Origin: Phoronis australis
Taxonomy: Eukaryota > Phoronida > Phoronidae
DNA: 64,000 nucleotides
Assembly (NCBI GenBank): GCA_002633005.1
Contig: NMRA01000421.1
Coordinates: forward strand, 208,542-272,541
Reading direction: 5' to 3'
Positions 59,188 through 64,000 of this stretch are shown here, in pieces (the first letter of the stretch is position 1; each line of letters begins with the position of its first letter). Both the position numbers and the translations under genes were made by a program. The notes under the pieces are model-generated. The model saw nothing but the letters and a program-made list of their open reading frames with translations. It made no database searches and was not told where the DNA came from.

Positions 59188-59605
59188 TTTAATACACGAA
59201 GAATTCAAAACGCATATTTCAGAAAAGGTTTAGACGTGAACGGGTGTACAACCTGTTACCCGCAGCCCGACGTAAAGTACACGACCACCATATTTACAAC
59301 GTTATGGATCAACAGATGTCGCGCGAAAGGACACGAACCTTTATGTTTAAAAGGGGTGTGAAAGTTACAATAATGTTAAAACGCTCCTATAAATGCTGTA
59401 ACGTTCAATTTAAATGTTTAATAAAACACGATTTTGCATTTAAAATTGCAACTTGAGCAATAATAAAGGAACAAAATTTGCAAAATTACTACATAAGCGA
59501 TAAAATGTGAGGCCTTTGTGCTCTAAAAATAGGCTCACCCGGTACTTGCAGTTGGCATGACCTTTGACTTAGATTAATGTTTGCCTAACCGACTGGCTAG
59601 AGAAG
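59188..59605. promoter_or_regulatory. Likely bidirectional promoter of the scaffold gene and galactokinase
   Basis: The two start codons are 418 bp apart and diverge. No other exon fits between them, and the minus-strand leader could begin anywhere here. No TATA box is convincing. The segment is mostly AT-rich with a few CpG near 59225-59340. Confidence 0.6.
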
Positions 59606-62600
59606 ATGAGTGGGGCATCTCCGGAAATTAGTGTTGACCAATTAATTGCTGAAGCTACGAGTGTTTTCAAGTCAAACTTTGGTGGCGCCCCCCAGTTTGC
59701 TGCGTGCGCCCCTGGACGTGTGAATCTGATTGGGGAACACACAGATTACAATGATGGCTTTGTACTCCCAATGGTATACGTGTTCATGCTTTGCTCCTAG
59801 TCTTTATTACTAATGATACTAGACAGCTGTATAGCCAGTGTATAGGCCCGCTGCTGACTGTCCTGCACAGTCAGGGCATCCTGTCCCCATCTTTTTTGCT
59901 CACAAGACACTTGAGCATTCTTACTACCATTGCATTGTTCTTTCCTCTATAATGATATTTTTAGCAATTGTGATTTGAAATACTCCTCCATAATTCAGTA
60001 TTATTGGCATATTAGTCTCTGTTTATACTACAGTTTATAGGCCTATATAATTAATATATATAATTTATGTAATAGTTAGAGTATATTTTTGTAGTTTACG
60101 TTTTATGTGGACTACAGTTCGATCTTGTAGTACTCTAGAAACCAGTTCCTAGCTGTTTGTTCATCATAGTTTCAGTAGGACTGCAATACTGTTTTATCTA
60201 ATATTTCCTAGCTAGGAACCACTACAACTGTAGTACAACTCCTGTGAATTTTGTAAACTGGTAAATTTTGAAACTTCACAGCCCAGTCAAACCATATGAA
60301 TGACAACAAATTCCTGTTATTGTTGGAATAGAAAGTAACTTTATAATAGTCACAATGTAACATAAAAATCAGAAGATAAACTGTAACCCATTAAACTTTT
60401 TAAGTCCTTTATTTTCTAATTGGACCTAATTTTGGATTTTGTTATAGGCTCTCCCTCAAGTGACTGTTATGGTTGGAGCTAAGACGCCATCTGGTGTTTG
60501 CAGAGTTGTAACTACAGCCGTTAATGCAGATGAGCCCAAGTTAGTTGAGTTTGCAGTCAACTCTGCCAGTGAACCTTTAAAGCCAGGGAAGCCAGCTTGG
60601 GCCAACTATGTTAAAGGTGTGATAGCAAACTTTAAAGGTAGGCAACTAAATATTTGTCAGACTTTCTCAATTGTTGGTATGAAGTAGGCTAAAATCGCTC
60701 AGACTTTGGACAAAATTGCAAATTTTTTAAAATTATTTTCCAGGGACGGCAGTTTCTCAAAACATAGTCTGATAGTCGCTAAGAAGAACTTGAAAATGAC
60801 CAGAGCATTTATTTGGTTCCACTAATGTTATGAAAAAATAGAAAAGTATAGTTTCACTTGTCACAAGTTGGTGAGCTTTTCACCATACATTAAAATGTTA
60901 TAAGCCATAATTGCATCGTTCTAATAGTGAGTGCAAAGCTCTAGGTGACAAGACAAAAGTATTCAGACAAAATATCCCATAATAACTCATCATGACGACT
61001 GGGCAGAAGTCAAATTTATTCTCAGAGTAGTCTTCCATGACCAAGAATGAAGGGGAATCAACGGGAAAGTGATTAAGGCAGCTCAAACCATTCTGTAATT
61101 AGAATATTGCCACCCCAATATTTAATATCTATGATATTTTAATTTGCTGTTAACAGCTGGGAAAAGGGCATTTTGTCTGATTAATTTTTGTCTTGTACTG
61201 TATTCCACAGTTTTCATTTGGTTTCTCTATATTTAGTCTGGTGATTGTTTTTATCAGGAGAGATGTGTTCCTTTGATGCTGTTATTGTGACCTCTGTGCC
61301 ACTCGGTGGTGGTGTATCAAGTTCTGCTTCACTAGAGGTCGCCACCTACACATTCCTTGAAGAGCTAACAGGATGTCTTGCTGCTGATCAAAGGTCTAAG
61401 GCTCTCGCTTGTCAAAAGGCTGAACATGACTTTGCCAACATGCCTTGTGGTATCATGGATCAGTTCATTTCTGTGATGGGGAAGAAAGACCATGCGCTGC
61501 TTATTGATTGCAGGTTTGTATGTGATGTATGGTGATGGCATGATGTTGGTGGTGGTAACATTGTTGGTGATGGGTATAAAACTGCTGGTGGTGATGGTGG
61601 TATTGTTGGTGATGGTGTTGTTGGCCATGATATTGGTGACTGTTGGCAGTGCTGGTGATAATGACTGTTGGCATTGAGGATGTTGATGGCAATATTACTG
61701 GTGATGATGTGGGATTGAAGTTAAGCACTTTTTATTTATACTTTGTTATTGATGCCGGTAACACTGATGGTGCTACTAATTTTCTCACATGACCTGGAAT
61801 GTGTTATGACATGACTGGTTAATAACACCGAGTACATAATTTTTTACGTGGGCAAATCAAAAAGTAGTGCGAAGTACAAATCCTTTGGTCTACATTTTAT
61901 CATCTGCAAAACACTAAAACAACCAAACGCCCGCCAACCAAACAATGCCGGAATTCCGAGAAGGTGACAAGGTTATGATTGACAAACCGGGTGTTGCAAC
62001 TGTACGTACTCCCTTTCGGAAGGACATGCAAACAACTTCTTAAATGGGCTGATATTTGGCGGCATATTCCATATCCACGTTCATTCAAACGGAGACAAGC
62101 CCCAACTCAAGAAACGCGACGAAACTGTCTAGCTGTGCTGTCTGAAGGTCATGCTCATGTGCGGGGAAGCTTTGCTGACTGTTATTTATAACGCTGTGTC
62201 CCCTAGTGGCAATTTCATTTTTTCCGTTTCTGTCTATTTCTCTGAAGTTCCTTGGTGGAATTTTATGAAATGTGCTAAATGCCTTTCTTCAATAAAGAAT
62301 GGCATGTCCCGATTTTCGAATGGATTCGACATATTTTGCGCCATCTAGTGGCCATTTTCACTGTTTTCTAGCTTGTTTTGGCATCCTCTATCAACCAAAC
62401 CACTGCAAGGATGATTTTGAAAATTGGCTTTTATGTTTCAACTGTGAAGAGGACGGCTGATAAAGGTTTTCAGAGGACTTGGACTTCTGAGGTGCTTCCT
62501 GGTGGCAGTTTTCTTTCCTCTATGGCTATATCTCCCAAACCCTTTTCAGGATCTTTATTAAATTTGTCAAGTGTATTTATATGAAGTTGACAACAGACAA

Positions 62601-63988
62601 CAGTGGCACTCTGTTCCCCTAGTGGTAATTTTTTTTCGTCATCTGTATCCTTGGCAGATTTTCATGAAATTTTATTAATAGGTTCTTATTAAAGAGTCGA
62701 CAGGTTCCCGTTTTCGGATAGATTGTACAGTGGCGTTTTTATTATCATGGACTTTGGCAAACAGATTTCTATAAGGAGACGTTGATGCCTTCTCATTTTC
62801 AGTTGGATTTGACGTATTCTGCGCTACCCTCTCCATCCACCAAACTGCCTGAATTATCGTTATAAAAATTTTGGGATGTGTTTCTGATGAGAAGACTGAG
62901 GGTAACATTGATTTTCGTATGTGTTCAACTACTTTGGCACCCCCTAGTGGCAATTTAATTTTTGCCTTCACAGCTGTACCTTCTTTACCCTTTGTAAGAT
63001 CTTTCTGAAATTTAGCATATGTGTTCCTATAGAGATGGCAACAGATGACGGCCAGTTTCAGACTAATCCAAGTGGTGATTTTAGTTTTTACGTTTGCCTT
63101 CGTATGCTTTTTCATGAAATTGGGCATACAAATTTCTATCATGAAGACGACAGCATCTATCCTTTTTGTGTTGGATTTGACTTATTCTGTACCAACTAGT
63201 GGCGGCCATTGTAATTATTGTAAAGTCTGTTTTTGTCGTCCACTTCTGTATCTGCCAAACCGAGGATCATTATGAAAATTAGCAGATGTGTTCCTACTGA
63301 CAAGAGGGTGACTGACGTGGATTTTCAAATGGGTCCAATTACTATGGTGACATTTTTTCGCATCTACGGCTGTATCTCCTAAACCCCTTGCAAGGTGTTT
63401 TTGAAATTTGCAGTTGTATTGCTATTAACCTGACAGCAGATGGATGACTGCTGTTGTGGTTCCTACTGGCAGTTTGTTTTTTATGTTTGCCTTTGTATCT
63501 CTGGAATTCTGTGATGGATTTTCATGAGATTTGGCAAATAATTTTGAGAGACGACAACACCTTCCTAGTTTTGGATGGGCTCAGTGTATTCTGTGTCATC
63601 TAGTGGCTATTTTTTATCCTAGAAATAAATGCTAGAAACACACTGTTTGCGCATTTTAATGCTCCGCGTTACTCTTGTGAGGTTAGGTACTATATAGGAA
63701 GGCGATTTATGTGTGAACTTGATGTACTCTGTTGTTTGAAAAATAGTTGTTTTCCTGAGATGTATTGTAATCATTTACAACCTTTAAATGTATGGTTTTC
63801 ATTTAGGTCCATGGAAGGAAGTCTTGTGCCATTACAAGACCCTAATCTAGTCATTCTGGTCACGAACTCCAATGTTCGCCATCAGTTAACAGGAAGTGAA
63901 TATCCAACAAGGAGGAAACAATGTGAAGTGGCTGCTAAAGCGATGAACAAATCCAGTCTGAGAGATGTGGACAGTCAACTGTTAGAAG
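59606..63988 (+). CDS. GALK1: Galactokinase, 5' four exons (3' end outside window)
   Basis: ATP-dependent phosphorylation of galactose at C1, first step of the cytosolic Leloir pathway; GHMP kinase superfamily. Exons: 59606-59773, 60448-60637, 61258-61513, 63807-63988, phases consistent, 265 codons, ending at a GTATTT donor 12 bp before the window edge. Residues 37-50 carry the galactokinase signature [14 protein letters not shown] (R38, E44 and D47 equal human R37, E43 and D46). [12 protein letters not shown] is the ATP-loop motif. MPCGIMDQF contains the catalytic base (D187; human Asp186). [10 protein letters not shown] and [10 protein letters not shown] follow the family. WANYVKGVI and similarity along the whole length favour GALK1 over the GALK2 (N-acetylgalactosamine kinase) type. 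About 125 C-terminal residues should follow. Confidence 0.96.
61525..61735. repeat. GGT/GAT-rich simple repeat
   Basis: Imperfect GGTGRTG triplets start about 10 bp after the donor of galactokinase exon 3. Confidence 0.8.
62190..63680. repeat. CTAGTGG-type repeat array, locus 3
   Basis: Cores at about 62195, 62338, 62490, 62612, 62937, 63195, 63455 and 63590, with the same alternation of interior blocks as in the eEF2K intron array (TCTCCYAAACC, GAAGTTGACAACAGAYRAC, GGATTYGACRTATTYTGCGC). It fills most of galactokinase intron 3. Confidence 0.8.
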
Positions 63989-64000
63989 GTATTTATCTAT

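Noticed and set aside
61501-61728. His-rich minus-strand frame and Val/Met-rich plus-strand frame near 61.6 kb
   Set aside because: Translations of a GGT/GAT simple repeat in an intron.
1-64000. CRISPR arrays, operons, prophage or other prokaryotic systems
   Set aside because: Spliced animal genes throughout; the tandem arrays have no spacer-repeat structure.

Overview
The window is animal nuclear DNA, AT-rich and intron-dense (introns of about 0.1 to 5 kb with GT-AG ends). It carries many tandem arrays and non-autonomous DNA transposons. The proteins align along nearly their whole length with vertebrate families, and the repeats are unlike those of vertebrates. I therefore read it as a non-vertebrate metazoan, perhaps an amphioxus, hemichordate, echinoderm or lophotrochozoan; I cannot name the species. 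Three N runs (15812, 41789 and 46797-47214) mark it as a draft assembly.

Layout. (1) 1019-6208, minus strand: the 5' two thirds of an SLC9B-type Na+/H+ antiporter (NHA), seven coding exons, with the 3' end off the left edge. (2) 6.2-13.1 kb: no confident gene; diverged duplications, two DNA-transposon-like elements and one orphan exon at 13119. (3) 13339-35856, plus strand: a complete 12-exon elongation factor 2 kinase (eEF2K, 686 codons). It has a calmodulin-binding segment, an alpha-kinase core, a phosphorylated-type linker and a C-terminal SEL1-like region. Its introns hold nested transposons, a CTAGTGG-type repeat array and minisatellites. (4) 39310-40170, minus strand: an intronless, unrecognised 286-residue basic, Ser-rich, coiled-coil protein. 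(5) 44651-59187, minus strand: at least 17 coding exons of a scaffold protein whose domains I read in order as RUN, PDZ-like and PTB/PID. (6) 59606-63988, plus strand: the first four coding exons of galactokinase (GALK1 type), running off the right edge. Its start codon lies only 418 bp from that of the RUN-PDZ-PTB gene, so the two probably share a bidirectional promoter.

The genes are unrelated in function (ion transport, control of translation elongation, scaffolding, galactose metabolism) and form no operon or pathway cluster. The exon models come from splice sites, reading-phase bookkeeping and remembered family sequences. Every junction in the four multi-exon models keeps frame.

The most unusual signals are: the RUN-PDZ-PTB domain order; a 33-bp minisatellite that copies that gene's own 5' splice site five extra times; two very short exons (38 and 25 nt); a 2.37-kb transposon nested in an older inverted-repeat element whose unfilled copies elsewhere in the window show the TA target; and a duplication flush with both edges of the N gap, which looks like unmerged haplotypes and carries a second copy of a PTB exon.
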